Shown: positions 17,819 through 26,526, counted from the first letter of the stretch. The stretch: 64,000 nucleotides of DNA from Achromobacter agilis (GCF_900496965.1 NZ_UFQB01000006.1:1-64000), one strand, 5' to 3'. Numbers and translations are program-made. The notes: a model not told the origin generated them from the letters alone.

Positions 17819-18343
17819 TCAGGCGTCGATGCCGCCGGGCGTTTCCTGATCCAGCCTGACCAGCATCTTCTTCAGCAGGCCGGCCAATTGCTTGCGTTCG
17901 CCGGCCGATAGCGGATCCAGCAATTCATTGAGGTCCTTCAGGTAGTCCTTCAGCACCGCCTTCACGACGCGCAGGCCCTCGGCGGTGAGCGACACGATGA
18001 CGCCACGCCGGTCGTCCGGATTGGGGCTGCGCGCGAGCAGGCCCGCCTGCTCCAGGCGGTCGAGCCGGTTGGTCATCGCGCCGGAGGTCAGCAGCAAGGC
18101 CGCGACCAGCTTCTGCGGATTGAGGGCATAGGGCGACCCGCTGCGGTACAGCGTGGCCAGCACGTCGAATTCGCCCTGGTGCAGCGTGTGCTGGCGAAAG
18201 CTGCGGTTCACGTTGCGCGTGGCCAGGGCATTCAGGCGGAATACGCGGGTGACGACGGCCATGGGCGAGAAGTCCTGGCCGGGGCATTCCTCGGTCCATT
18301 GCGAGATCACCTGGTCGACGAGGTCATTCGTGGGGGGCGTCAT
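17819..18343 (-). CDS. MarR-family transcriptional regulator
   Basis: A 174-aa winged-helix regulator. The wing region (LDRLEQAGLLARSPNPDDRRGVIVSLTAEGLRVV) and the recognition helix (LLLTSGAMTNRLDRLEQ) are diagnostic. It probably represses itself and the downstream MFS gene. An 18-bp dyad overlaps its promoter (see 18351-18379). The ligand is probably an aromatic or phenolic compound by analogy only. Confidence 0.9.
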   Translation of the reverse strand: MTPPTNDLVDQVISQWTEECPGQDFSPMAVVTRVFRLNALATRNVNRSFRQHTLHQGEFDVLATLYRSGSPYALNPQKLVAALLLTSGAMTNRLDRLEQAGLLARSPNPDDRRGVIVSLTAEGLRVVKAVLKDYLKDLNELLDPLSAGERKQLAGLLKKMLVRLDQETPGGIDA

Positions 18344-18350
18344 TTATTTC

Positions 18351-18379
18351 AATATAAAGTATCTTTACATGAAGATAAA
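18351..18379 (-). promoter_or_regulatory. MarR gene promoter with overlapping operator
   Basis: On the minus strand a -35-like TTTATC (18374-18379), a 17-bp spacer and a -10-like TATATT (18351-18356) precede the MarR start. The dyad TATCTTTACATGAAGATA (18360-18377) fills the spacer, so bound MarR would block RNA polymerase. Core elements are weak matches; the dyad is clear. Confidence 0.6.
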
Positions 18380-18417
18380 TTCTAACAGCAGCCTCCCGCG
18401 GCGCGCAATCCTTGCCG

Positions 18418-18456
18418 CAAAAAGAAGGGCCCGCCTCTTGCGAGGCGGGCCCTTCC
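18418..18456 (-). terminator. Terminator of the HU-like gene
   Basis: A perfect 14-bp GC-rich stem, GAAGGGCCCGCCTC (18425-18438) with GAGGCGGGCCCTTC (18443-18456) and a TTGC loop, is followed on the minus strand by a T run. It lies 25 bp after the stop of the HU-like gene: a textbook intrinsic terminator. Confidence 0.9.
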
Positions 18457-18481
18457 GGCTTGACCGGATACTCGCGCGGAA

Positions 18482-18952
18482 TTACTGCGCGGCGTCCTTC
18501 AGCTTCTTGAGCGGGCGAACCTTCACCTTGACCGAAGCCGGCTTGGCGGGGAACCAGCGCTCTTCACCCGTGAACGGATCCTTGCCGAAGCGCTTGGCCT
18601 TGGCGGGAACCTTCTGCACGGCAACCTTGAACAGGCCCGGCAGCGTGAATTCGCCGGCGCCCTTCTTGTCCACGGAACCCAGAACCGAGGTTTCCAGGCT
18701 GGCCAGGACGGCCTTGACGGCCTTGGCTTCAACGCCCGATTGCTCAACGATGTAGGCGATGAGCTGGGTCTTGTTCAGAGCAGCCTTGATGGCCTTGGGG
18801 GCAGCAGCGACCTTCTTGGCGGCGACGACCTTCTTGGCTGCCGGCTTCACAGCGGGCTTCGCAGCGGTTTTGGTGGCAGTTGCCTTCTTCGCGGGCGCCT
18901 TGACGGCGGGCTTGGTGACTTTCTTGGCAGGAGCTTTTGCTTTCGTGGCCAT
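18482..18952 (-). CDS. HU-family DNA-binding protein with histone-H1-like N-terminal tail
   Basis: A 156-aa nucleoid protein in two parts. Residues ~1-58 are a Lys/Ala/Pro/Val-rich disordered tail with AKK-type repeats (KAPAKK, KPAVKP, KKVVAAKK), resembling the C-terminal tail of eukaryotic histone H1. Residues ~59-156 are an HU/IHF-like domain (LNKTQLIAYIVEQSGVEAKAVKAVL, then FTLPGLFKV and the DNA-arm region RFGKDPFTGEERWFPAK). The ATG at 18952 begins the tail. Related proteins in Bordetella are known as BpH2-type histone-like proteins; that name is from memory. It is monocistronic with a strong terminator. It probably compacts DNA and may modulate gene expression. Confidence 0.88.
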   Translation of the reverse strand: MATKAKAPAKKVTKPAVKAPAKKATATKTAAKPAVKPAAKKVVAAKKVAAAPKAIKAALNKTQLIAYIVEQSGVEAKAVKAVLASLETSVLGSVDKKGAGEFTLPGLFKVAVQKVPAKAKRFGKDPFTGEERWFPAKPASVKVKVRPLKKLKDAAQ

Positions 18953-19303
18953 GGTCAAAATCCGTATGTTGAGGACATGGAGCAGCGCGTGCCGGTTATC
19001 GGCATTTAACGCCACGCGCCCGATGATAGCGGAAGAGTGGCGGTAAATGCGGCTTTCCAGCGGGATTTCAGCCGTTGTTTGTTGTTTTCAACGCAGAAAG
19101 TGCCTTCTACAAGGGTTCCGGCAAGATGTCGTGACATTCATCGCGCTTTCTTGCATGCGTGCGGTGGCGAGTGAACCAACCTCGTCGGGCATGTTCCAAT
19201 TGCGGGCGGCGCGGGAAAGCGCCACATGGCCGGATGCCTGTCTGAAGGGGTTTTGGCGCTGATTCCCGCGCATGAAAACAACGCATGGAAGTGAAGCAGC
19301 TAT
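18953..19303. other. Intergenic region, no gene seen
   Basis: This 351-bp gap separates the divergent HU-like and DD-carboxypeptidase genes and must hold promoters for both. I see no convincing -35/-10 pair, RNA gene or repeat. Base composition is slightly lower in GC than the flanking genes. Confidence 0.5.
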
Positions 19304-20464
19304 ATGTTTATGAAAAAGTTGGCGGCGAGTCTGATCGTCGCGGCCGCGTGTGTTTCGGGCGCCATGGCGCAATCCATGCCTGCGCCGGCGCTGTCGGCGA
19401 AGGCATGGCTTCTGCTGGACGAGACCAGCGGACAGGTCATCGCCTCGCACGAGGCGATGACCCGGATCGAACCTGCGTCCCTGACCAAGATCATGACCGC
19501 CTACGTCGTGTTCGAGGCCCTGAGCAAGAAAGAACTGTCGGCAACCCAGCTGGTCACCGTTTCGACCCGCGCCTGGAAAGTGCCTGCCGGCAGCTCGAAA
19601 ATGTTCCTGGAGCCCGGCTCGAAAGTGTCGGTGGACGATCTTCTGCGCGGCCTGATGATCCAGTCCGGCAACGACGCGGCCATCGCCCTGGCCGAAGCGG
19701 TGTCGGGCAGCGTCGAGGCCTTCGTGGCGCGGATGAACGACACCGCCGCCAGGCTGGGCCTGCACGCCACGCATTTCGCCAGCCCGCACGGGCTGCCGGA
19801 TCCGGGCACTTATTCCACCGCGAGCGATCTTTCCGCGCTGGCCGCGCGCTTCATCCGCGACTATCCCCAGTTTTACCAGCGCTACGACTCCGCCAAGCAA
19901 TTCACCTACAACAAGATCACGCAGCCGAACCGCAACCGGCTCCTGTGGCTGGATCCCAGCGTCGACGGCCTGAAAACGGGGCATACCGAATCGGCGGGCT
20001 ATTGCATCGTGGCCAGCGCGAAGCGGCCCAACGGCAAGGACGAGCGCCGGCTGATCACGGTGGTCGTCGGGACCGCGTCCGACAAGCTGCGCACCCAGGA
20101 AAGCCGTGAGTTGCTGGAGTGGGGCTTTCAGGGGTTCAATACCATCAAGCTCTACGCGCGGGGAGAGGCAGTGGCCACCCCCGAGGTCTGGAAGGGCGAG
20201 AACGACAGCCTGAAGGCCGGGTTCGCGCGCGATGCGTACGTGACGGTGCCCGCCGGCGCCAAGGTCGAGCGGATCTGGACGCCGCAGGACCCGCTGGTCG
20301 CGCCGATCGCGGCCCAGGCCACGGTGGGCGAGATGCGGGTGCTGGTGGACGGCAAGCCCGCCATGCAGTTCCCGGTCGTGGCGCTGGAACCGGTGGCCGA
20401 GGCAGGATTCGCGGGGCGCGCGTGGGATTCCATCCGGTTGTGGTGGCGCGGTCACGCGGGATAA
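19304..20464 (+). CDS. D-alanyl-D-alanine carboxypeptidase (PBP5/6 family)
   Basis: A 386-aa low-molecular-weight penicillin-binding protein that removes the terminal D-Ala from peptidoglycan pentapeptides in the periplasm. A signal peptide (MKKLAASLIVAAACVSGAMAQS) leads it. Active-site motifs are all intact: SLTK with Ser59/Lys62, SGN at 121-123 and KTG at 224-226. The C-terminal PBP5-like beta domain ends in an amphipathic stretch (FAGRAWDSIRLWWRGHAG) that should anchor it to the inner membrane. The ATG at 19310 is an alternative start two codons downstream. Confidence 0.94.
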   Translation: MFMKKLAASLIVAAACVSGAMAQSMPAPALSAKAWLLLDETSGQVIASHEAMTRIEPASLTKIMTAYVVFEALSKKELSATQLVTVSTRAWKVPAGSSKMFLEPGSKVSVDDLLRGLMIQSGNDAAIALAEAVSGSVEAFVARMNDTAARLGLHATHFASPHGLPDPGTYSTASDLSALAARFIRDYPQFYQRYDSAKQFTYNKITQPNRNRLLWLDPSVDGLKTGHTESAGYCIVASAKRPNGKDERRLITVVVGTASDKLRTQESRELLEWGFQGFNTIKLYARGEAVATPEVWKGENDSLKAGFARDAYVTVPAGAKVERIWTPQDPLVAPIAAQATVGEMRVLVDGKPAMQFPVVALEPVAEAGFAGRAWDSIRLWWRGHAG

Positions 20465-20476
20465 CGGAGGTGTGCG

Positions 20477-21025
20477 ATGGCGGTGAGTTTTCCTGGAGGT
20501 CCGGCGCCGGCGCCGGGAGCGGACGATCCGCTGGCCCTGCTGTCGGCCTGTCATGGGCGCATCGCCCGCCAATGCGCCACGCTCGGGCGGCTTGCCGCGC
20601 ACCTGCCCACGCACGGCAGTGACGCCGCGGCCCAGACGGCCGCGGCCAGCGTCCTGCGCTACTTCGATACTGCCGCCGCCCATCATCACGAGGACGAGGA
20701 AGAAGACCTGTTCCCGGCCCTGATCGATTCCATGGCCGGATCCGACGCGGTTTGCCTGCACGCGCTGGTGGACGGGCTGGTCGCCGAGCACCGGCAATTG
20801 GCCCGGCGCTGGGAACCGCTGCGCCAGGCGCTTTCCGAGATATCCCAGGGGCGGCCCGCCAATCTGCCCGCCCATGAAATCAAGGACTTCACCGACGCCT
20901 ACGCCGCGCACATCCGCCGCGAAGAGGATGAATTGCTGCCCATGGCGGCAAGGCTGATTCCGGACGACGCGCTGGCCGCCATCGGCCAGGCCATGAAGTC
21001 GCGGCGGGGGGGCGAAGCGGGCTGA
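20477..21025 (+). CDS. Hemerythrin-domain protein
   Basis: A 182-aa four-helix protein with the hemerythrin metal pattern: His26 (SACHGRI), His70/71 and Glu75 in AAHHHEDEEEDLFP, His105 (VAEHRQL), and His145 with Glu149 in HIRREEDELLP. Such proteins bind a di-iron centre and act in oxygen, nitric oxide or iron sensing and repair. It starts 12 bp after the DD-carboxypeptidase stop, so it may be co-transcribed, though no functional link is obvious. The short spacing pattern is of the HHExx-DLFPxL type common in bacterial hemerythrins. Confidence 0.87.
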   Translation: MAVSFPGGPAPAPGADDPLALLSACHGRIARQCATLGRLAAHLPTHGSDAAAQTAAASVLRYFDTAAAHHHEDEEEDLFPALIDSMAGSDAVCLHALVDGLVAEHRQLARRWEPLRQALSEISQGRPANLPAHEIKDFTDAYAAHIRREEDELLPMAARLIPDDALAAIGQAMKSRRGGEAG

Positions 21026-21106
21026 GCTCGCGGCGCCGGCCCGATTGGCGCTACGATGCGCGTAGCCGGCGCGCGCCGCGCCGGGTTTTGCGCAATCTGT
21101 CCCGCC

Positions 21107-21979
21107 ATGAACCGCAACGCCCGCTTCCGCCAGAAATTGCAGGATTCCGTCTTGATGCACGCCATGTCGGCGCACAACCCGCTGTCGGCCAGGCTGGCGG
21201 CCGAGGCGGGGTTCGACGCGATATGGGGCAGCGGCTTCGAACTCTCGGCGAGCCAGGCGGTGCCCGACGCCAATATCCTGCCTTTCGGGCAGCACCTGGA
21301 AATGATGCGGGCAATCGCCGCTGCGGTGGACGTGCCCGTGATCGCCGACATCGATACCGGTTTCGGCAACGCGGTCAACGTGTCCTATGTCGTGCCGCAA
21401 TACGAAGCGGCCGGCTGTTCCGCAGTGGTCATGGAAGACAAGACCTTTCCCAAGGACACCAGCCTGCGCGCCTCCGGCCGGCAGGAACTGGTGCGGATCG
21501 AGGAATTCCAGGGCAAGGTCGAAGCCGCCTGCGGCGCGCGGCGAGACGCCGGTTTCTGCGTCATTGCCCGGACGGAGGCCCTGATCGCCGGGGCGGGCGA
21601 GGGCGAGGCGCTGGCCCGGGCCTCGGCATACGAGGCCGCGGGCGCCGACGCGATCCTGATCCATTCCAGGCAGAGCACGCCCGGCGAGATTCTGTCGTTC
21701 GTGGCGGCGTGGCGGGGGAAGGCGCCGCTGGTGCTGGTGCCCACGGCCTATCCGCAACTGCGGGAATCCGACATCCAGGCGCTGGGCAAGGTCGGGCTGG
21801 TGATCTACGGCAACCACGCCATCCGCGCCGCCGTGGGCGCCATGCGCGACGTCTTCGCCCGCATCCGGCGCGATGGCGGCATCCACGAGGTCGACGCCGG
21901 CCTGCCGTCGGTCAAGGAAATCATCGCCTTGCAAGGCGATGCCGTCATGCGCGAACGGGAACGCCGCTATTTGAAGTAG
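21107..21979 (+). CDS. pphA: Probable phosphonopyruvate hydrolase (PEP mutase/isocitrate lyase superfamily)
   Basis: A 290-aa TIM-barrel enzyme. The substrate and metal region is IADIDTGFGNAVN (79-91) and the gating loop is MEDKTFPKDTSL (109-120). PEP mutases carry Asn at the position held here by Thr118, whereas phosphonopyruvate hydrolase of Variovorax has Thr at that same number. Long blocks (PYEAAG-, IEEFQGK-, PTAYPQL-, YGNHAIRAAVGA-like) also match the hydrolase as I remember it. It should split phosphonopyruvate to pyruvate and phosphate, using phosphonoalanine-derived carbon and phosphorus. No phosphonate transporter or aminotransferase is adjacent. A SulP transporter gene follows on the same strand. 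Mutase or a related lyase remains possible. Confidence 0.78.
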   Translation: MNRNARFRQKLQDSVLMHAMSAHNPLSARLAAEAGFDAIWGSGFELSASQAVPDANILPFGQHLEMMRAIAAAVDVPVIADIDTGFGNAVNVSYVVPQYEAAGCSAVVMEDKTFPKDTSLRASGRQELVRIEEFQGKVEAACGARRDAGFCVIARTEALIAGAGEGEALARASAYEAAGADAILIHSRQSTPGEILSFVAAWRGKAPLVLVPTAYPQLRESDIQALGKVGLVIYGNHAIRAAVGAMRDVFARIRRDGGIHEVDAGLPSVKEIIALQGDAVMRERERRYLK

Positions 21980-22088
21980 GCGCGCGTTGCGCGCGCCGGG
22001 GCTAGCGATTACGCTAGACGGCCTTGCCCGCGCCCGACAGGCCGGAGGCAGGGCCGATTCAAGAGCAGATGCCTGGGGACGAGAAGGA

Positions 22089-23861
22089 ATGATGCAGGGG
22101 GGAATGAAAACCGCGAGCCGGCTGTTCGGTCCGTGGGTCAACGAGGTCAACGCGCAGACCTTGCGCGCGGATGCGACGGCGGGACTGCTTGGCGCTTTGC
22201 TGGTGCTGCCGCAGGGCGTTGCGTTCGCCATGCTGGCGGGCCTTCCGCCCGAGTACGGCCTCTATTCCGCCATCGTTCCCTGTATTGTCGCCGCGCTGTT
22301 CGGTTCCAGCCGGCACGTCATGTCCGGTCCTACCAATGCCAATTCGCTGGCGCTTTATGCCGTGCTGACGCCGCTGGCGGCGGCCGGCAGCCCGGGGTAC
22401 ATCCAGCTGGCGCTTGCCGTGACGGTGCTGGTCGGGATGATGCAATGGCTGGTAGGGACCCTGAGGCTCGGGTCGCTGGCGCATTTCATCTCGCCGTCGG
22501 CGCTGTTCGGCTTTACCAGCGGCGCGGCCTTGCTGATCGCGGTGCACGCCTTGAAGGACGCCCTGGGTTTGCCGGCGCCCGATTCGCACGGCGCGGGCGC
22601 CTTGCTGGCAAGCTTGGGCGCGAATATCGGGCAGTTGCACTGGGGCGCCTTGCTGGTCACTTTGGCGACCCTGGCGGTGGCTCTGCTGGTGCGCCGGCTG
22701 GACAAGCGCAAGCCCTATATGCTGGCCGGACTGGCGGCGGGCGTGGCGGCAGCCGCGGCGTTCAATGCGCTGACCGAAGGCGAGCCGGTATCCGTGCTGG
22801 GCGCCATTGCCCAGCCCTGGCCTCCCTTCCACGTGCCCAGCATCGACTGGCGCGCCTTGCCCGATCTGCTGAGCCTGGCCTTCGCGCTGACCATCGTGGC
22901 CCTGGCGCAGTCGATTTCCATCGCCAAGGCCGTGGCGACGCGCTCGGGGCAGCGTATCGACGCGAACCGCGAGTTCGTGGGGCAGGGGCTCTCCAACATC
23001 GCGGGCGGATTCTTTTCCTGCTATCTGTCCTGCGGATCGCTGAACCGGTCGGTCCCCAACTACGAAGCGGGCGCCAAGACGCCGCTGGCGTCCGTGTTTT
23101 CGGCGCTGCTGCTGATGGCGCTGGTGGCGCTGTCGGCGCCCCTGCTGGCCATGATCCCGCATGCCGCCATCTCGGGGCTGCTGTTGCTGGTCGCCTGGAC
23201 CTTGCTGGATATTCCGCGCTGGCGGCAGTTGATCCGGGCCCAGCCCAGCGAATGCGTCATTGCCGGCGTGACGCTGGCCGCCACCATCACCATCCGCATG
23301 GAAGTGGCGATTCTGCTGGGCACGGTGCTGTCGCTGATGGTTTATCTGCACCGCACGTCGCGCCCCGCGATGCGCACCATGGGGTTCGATGCGCGCGGGC
23401 CGCAGCGGCGCTTCGTGGTGCTGGAACGCCAGCCGGAAGCCCTGCCCGAGTGCCCGCAGCTGAAGCTGCTGCGCATGGAAGGATCGGTCTACTTCGGCGC
23501 CGCGACGCACGTGGCGCAGCGTCTGCACGAATTGCGGGCCGCGCCCGGCGCGCCGCGTCACCTGCTGGTGATGGCAAAGAGCATGAACTTCATTGATCTG
23601 GCCGGCGCCCAGGTCTGGGAAGACGAGCTGGCCGCGAGAAGGGCAATGGGCGGCGACCTGTATTTCCATCGGCCGCGCCCGGAGGTGCTGGCGATGTGGC
23701 GTCGCACGGGCTTCCTGGACCGCCTGGGCGAGGACCACGTGTTTCCCGACAAGGCGACGGCGCTGCGCACCATCTATGCCAGGCTGGACCGCGACGTTTG
23801 CGCGGGTTGCCAGGCCAGGATCTTCTGGGAGTGCCAGCCTGGGGGCTCCAAACAAGCCTGA
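22089..23861 (+). CDS. SulP-family anion transporter with STAS domain
   Basis: A 590-aa SulP/SLC26 inner-membrane protein for sulfate, bicarbonate or other anions. The N-terminal signature LPQGVAFAMLAGLPPEYGLYS is clear, followed by about 12-14 helices. The anion-binding second half contains SFFSCYLSCGSLNRS-like sequence, and the C-terminal STAS domain begins near RRFVVLERQPEAL and includes FIDLAGAQVWEDEL. The ATG at 22089 is next to a GAGAAGGA ribosome site; ATGs at 22092 and 22104 are close alternatives. Substrate is unknown. Confidence 0.9.
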   Translation: MMQGGMKTASRLFGPWVNEVNAQTLRADATAGLLGALLVLPQGVAFAMLAGLPPEYGLYSAIVPCIVAALFGSSRHVMSGPTNANSLALYAVLTPLAAAGSPGYIQLALAVTVLVGMMQWLVGTLRLGSLAHFISPSALFGFTSGAALLIAVHALKDALGLPAPDSHGAGALLASLGANIGQLHWGALLVTLATLAVALLVRRLDKRKPYMLAGLAAGVAAAAAFNALTEGEPVSVLGAIAQPWPPFHVPSIDWRALPDLLSLAFALTIVALAQSISIAKAVATRSGQRIDANREFVGQGLSNIAGGFFSCYLSCGSLNRSVPNYEAGAKTPLASVFSALLLMALVALSAPLLAMIPHAAISGLLLLVAWTLLDIPRWRQLIRAQPSECVIAGVTLAATITIRMEVAILLGTVLSLMVYLHRTSRPAMRTMGFDARGPQRRFVVLERQPEALPECPQLKLLRMEGSVYFGAATHVAQRLHELRAAPGAPRHLLVMAKSMNFIDLAGAQVWEDELAARRAMGGDLYFHRPRPEVLAMWRRTGFLDRLGEDHVFPDKATALRTIYARLDRDVCAGCQARIFWECQPGGSKQA

Positions 23862-23890
23862 GCCGGCTTTGCGGCCGGGCGCGCAGCGCT

Positions 23891-24652
23891 TCAGGGCGGG
23901 GGCGCGTCCGTGCCGAGATAGGCGGCCTTGACCCGTTCGTCGGCGGCGATCGCGGCGGGCTCGCCTTCCGCCAGCAGGCCGCCGCGCACCAGCACGGCGA
24001 TGCGGTCGGCGTGCTTGAACACCACGTCCAGGCTATGTTCCGTAAACAGGACGGCCATGCGCTGCGTGTCGGCCAACTGGCGGGTCAGCCGCATCAGCGC
24101 GTGGCGCTCGTTGGTGGCCATGCCGGCCGTGGGTTCGTCCATCAGCAACAGGCGCGGCTGGTGCGCGAGCGCCATCGCAAGTTCCACCCGCTTGACGTCC
24201 CCGTAGGCGAGCGTGCCGCAGGGTTCGGCGGCCTTGTCAGCCATCTGCACCAGGGACAGCAGGGCCATGGCCTCGCCGACCGCGTGCCGGCTGGCCCGGC
24301 GCCAGGGGTTGAAGAGCTGCCGGTCGCGGGACAGCAGCGCCGTTTGCACGTTTTCCCGGACCGTCATGGAGCGGAAAGTCGCCGCAGTCTGGAAGCTTCT
24401 TCCCACGCCCAGCCGGCAGATTTTGCCGGCGGACAGGCCAACCAGTTCGCGGCCGTCCATCCGGACCGAACCGGAGTCGGGGCGGAGCTGGCCGCCCAGC
24501 ACGTTGAAGCAGGTGGATTTGCCGGCGCCGTTCGGCCCGATCAGCGCCAGCATCTGGCCCGCGTCCAGCGTGAAGGACACGCCGGCCAGCGCCTCGATGC
24601 CGCCGAACGATTTCCGCAGTTCGCTGACTTGCAGCAAGGGGGCGGCGTTCAT
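23891..24652 (-). CDS. ABC transporter ATP-binding protein, LivG type
   Basis: A 253-aa ATPase of the branched-chain amino acid/urea importer class. Walker A is GPNGAGKST, the signature is LAYGDVKRVELAMALA, and Walker B is LLLMDEPTAGM. The LivG-type C-terminus ends in VKAAYLG. Its start overlaps the permease stop by 4 bp (ATGA), so the two are translated together. A LivF partner is absent from this cluster, so this protein may act as a homodimer or borrow another ATPase. Confidence 0.9.
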   Translation of the reverse strand: MNAAPLLQVSELRKSFGGIEALAGVSFTLDAGQMLALIGPNGAGKSTCFNVLGGQLRPDSGSVRMDGRELVGLSAGKICRLGVGRSFQTAATFRSMTVRENVQTALLSRDRQLFNPWRRASRHAVGEAMALLSLVQMADKAAEPCGTLAYGDVKRVELAMALAHQPRLLLMDEPTAGMATNERHALMRLTRQLADTQRMAVLFTEHSLDVVFKHADRIAVLVRGGLLAEGEPAAIAADERVKAAYLGTDAPPP

Positions 24653-26526
24653 GCGCGTCTCCTGCCCAGGCGCGCTGCAGCGCCCGCCAGGCCTTCGGGG
24701 AAGGCCATGACCAGGGCCAGGATGGCCAGGCCGAGCACGGCGTGCCAGTACTCGGTGCTGCGCGCGGCGGCATCCTGCAGCCAGGTGTAGGACGCGGCGC
24801 CCACGAGCGGGCCGGCCAGTGTCTGCAAGCCGCCCAGCAGCATCATGACCAGGCCATCCACCGACCGGCTCACGGCCAGCACGTCGGGCGCGATGCTGCC
24901 TTTGGAAAACGCGTAGAGCGAGCCCGCGATGCCCGCGGCGAAGGACGCCGCTACGAAGCCCGCCCACTGCACGCGGCGGGTATCCATCCCGAGCGCTTCG
25001 GCGCGCAGGGACGAATCGCGCACGCCGCGCAGCGCGTAGCCCAGCGGGGAGAACGCCAGCCGGCGCAACCACCAAACGCCCGCAGTGCAGAGCGCTAGCG
25101 TCACGTAATAGAACCAGGGGCCCCGCGCCAGCCAGGCCGACGGCCACAGGCCGATCAGCCCGTTGCTGCCGCCCGTCACGTCATCCCATTGATAGGCGAG
25201 CGCCCACAATATCTGCGCCACGGCCAGGGTCAGCATCGCCAGATACACGCCCGACAGGCGCACGCAGAACCAGCCGAACAGCAGGGCGCCGAATGCCGCG
25301 GCGAAGGGGCCGAGCAGCAGCGCCGCTTCCATCGGCACGGACGCCAGTTTCAGCAGCAGCGCCGCGCCGTAGGCGCCCAGGCCGAACCAGGCAGCATGGC
25401 CGAAGGAGGTCATGCCCGCCAGCCCCGTCAGGAAGTGCAGGCTGGCGGCGAACAACGCGGCAATCAGGATTTCGGTCAGCAGGATGCCCAGATAGGGCCA
25501 TTGGATGGCCGCGACCGGCGCGAGCGCCAGCAAGGCCAGCAGCACGCCATAGGCGAGCCGCAAGCGCGGGCCGGCCGCGGCGATGGGGCGTTCGGCCGCG
25601 GCGGCATGGGACGAGGGCTCGGGCGGTTTGCCCAGCAGGCCCCAGGGCCGCACGACCAGCACGATGGCCATGACGGCGAACTCCGCCAGCAGCGTGAGCT
25701 TGGACAGGTTGAAGACCCACGGGCCGATCTGCACGGGGCCCAGAAACACGAACAGGGCCTTGGTCGAGCAGATGAGCAGGGCGGCCAGGAAGGCGCCGGG
25801 AATCGATCCCAGGCCGCCCACCACGACGACCACGAAGGCGCTGGCGATGATTTCCAGGTCCAGGCCGAGCGTGGCAGGCACGCGCGGCGCGGCCAGCGCG
25901 CCGCCCAGGCCGGCGAGGAAGGCGCCCAGTGTGAAGGCGGACGTGAACAGCCAGGCCTGGTTGACGCCCAGCGCGGCCAGCATCTGGCGGTTTTCGGCGG
26001 CGGCGCGCAGCAGACGGCCCCAGCGGGTGCGCATCAGCAGCAGCCAGAGCAGGCCCAGCACGGCCGGGCCGGCGGCGATCAGCAGCAGGTCGTATTCGGG
26101 ATAGCGGCGGCCGAGGATCTGCACCGCGCCTGCCAGGCCCGGCGCGCGCGCCGCGAAAAGATCTTCGGGGCCCCAGATCGCCAGCGCGGCGTCGCCGATG
26201 ATGAGCACCATCGCAAACGTGGCCAGCAGCTGGAATAGTTCGGGGGCCTGGTACAGGCGCCTGAGCACCAGCCATTCGATGGCCGCGCCGATGACGCCGG
26301 TTGCCAGCGCGGCCAGCAGCAGGCCCGCCCAGTAGCCCGCGCCGTCGCCGAAATAGCCGGTGAACGTCCAGGCCAGATAGATCCCCAGCATGTAGAACGA
26401 GCCGTGCGCGAAGTTCACCACGCGGGTCACGCCGAAGATCAGCGACAGGCCGGCGGCCACCAGGAAGAGCGCGCTGGCGTCCGCCAGGCCGTTGAGCAGC
26501 TGCAGCAGCAGTCCGGAAAGATTCAT
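24649..26526 (-). CDS. Fused LivH-LivM ABC permease
   Basis: A 625-aa double permease. Residues ~1-290 match LivH (LSLIFGVTRVVNFAHGSFYMLG, and FVVVVVGGLGSIPGAFLAAL near the end of the half). Residues ~310-625 match LivM (GLAGMTSFGHAAWFGLGAYGAAL; later TLAVAQILWALAYQWDDVTGGSNGL and ALGMDTRRVQWAGFVAASFAAGIAGSLYA). Most systems encode these as two genes. The linker is Pro/Ala-rich and probably cytoplasmic. It overlaps the receptor gene stop by one base (TGATG) and the ATPase gene by four, so all three are coupled. Confidence 0.9.
   Translation of the reverse strand: MNLSGLLLQLLNGLADASALFLVAAGLSLIFGVTRVVNFAHGSFYMLGIYLAWTFTGYFGDGAGYWAGLLLAALATGVIGAAIEWLVLRRLYQAPELFQLLATFAMVLIIGDAALAIWGPEDLFAARAPGLAGAVQILGRRYPEYDLLLIAAGPAVLGLLWLLLMRTRWGRLLRAAAENRQMLAALGVNQAWLFTSAFTLGAFLAGLGGALAAPRVPATLGLDLEIIASAFVVVVVGGLGSIPGAFLAALLICSTKALFVFLGPVQIGPWVFNLSKLTLLAEFAVMAIVLVVRPWGLLGKPPEPSSHAAAAERPIAAAGPRLRLAYGVLLALLALAPVAAIQWPYLGILLTEILIAALFAASLHFLTGLAGMTSFGHAAWFGLGAYGAALLLKLASVPMEAALLLGPFAAAFGALLFGWFCVRLSGVYLAMLTLAVAQILWALAYQWDDVTGGSNGLIGLWPSAWLARGPWFYYVTLALCTAGVWWLRRLAFSPLGYALRGVRDSSLRAEALGMDTRRVQWAGFVAASFAAGIAGSLYAFSKGSIAPDVLAVSRSVDGLVMMLLGGLQTLAGPLVGAASYTWLQDAAARSTEYWHAVLGLAILALVMAFPEGLAGAAARLGRRRA

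Noticed and set aside
19088-22231. Open frame of over 1000 codons on the - strand covering the DD-carboxypeptidase, hemerythrin and pphA genes
   Set aside because: Its translation is low-complexity (Arg/Gly/His/Ala-rich) with no domain, and it is antisense to three well-supported genes.
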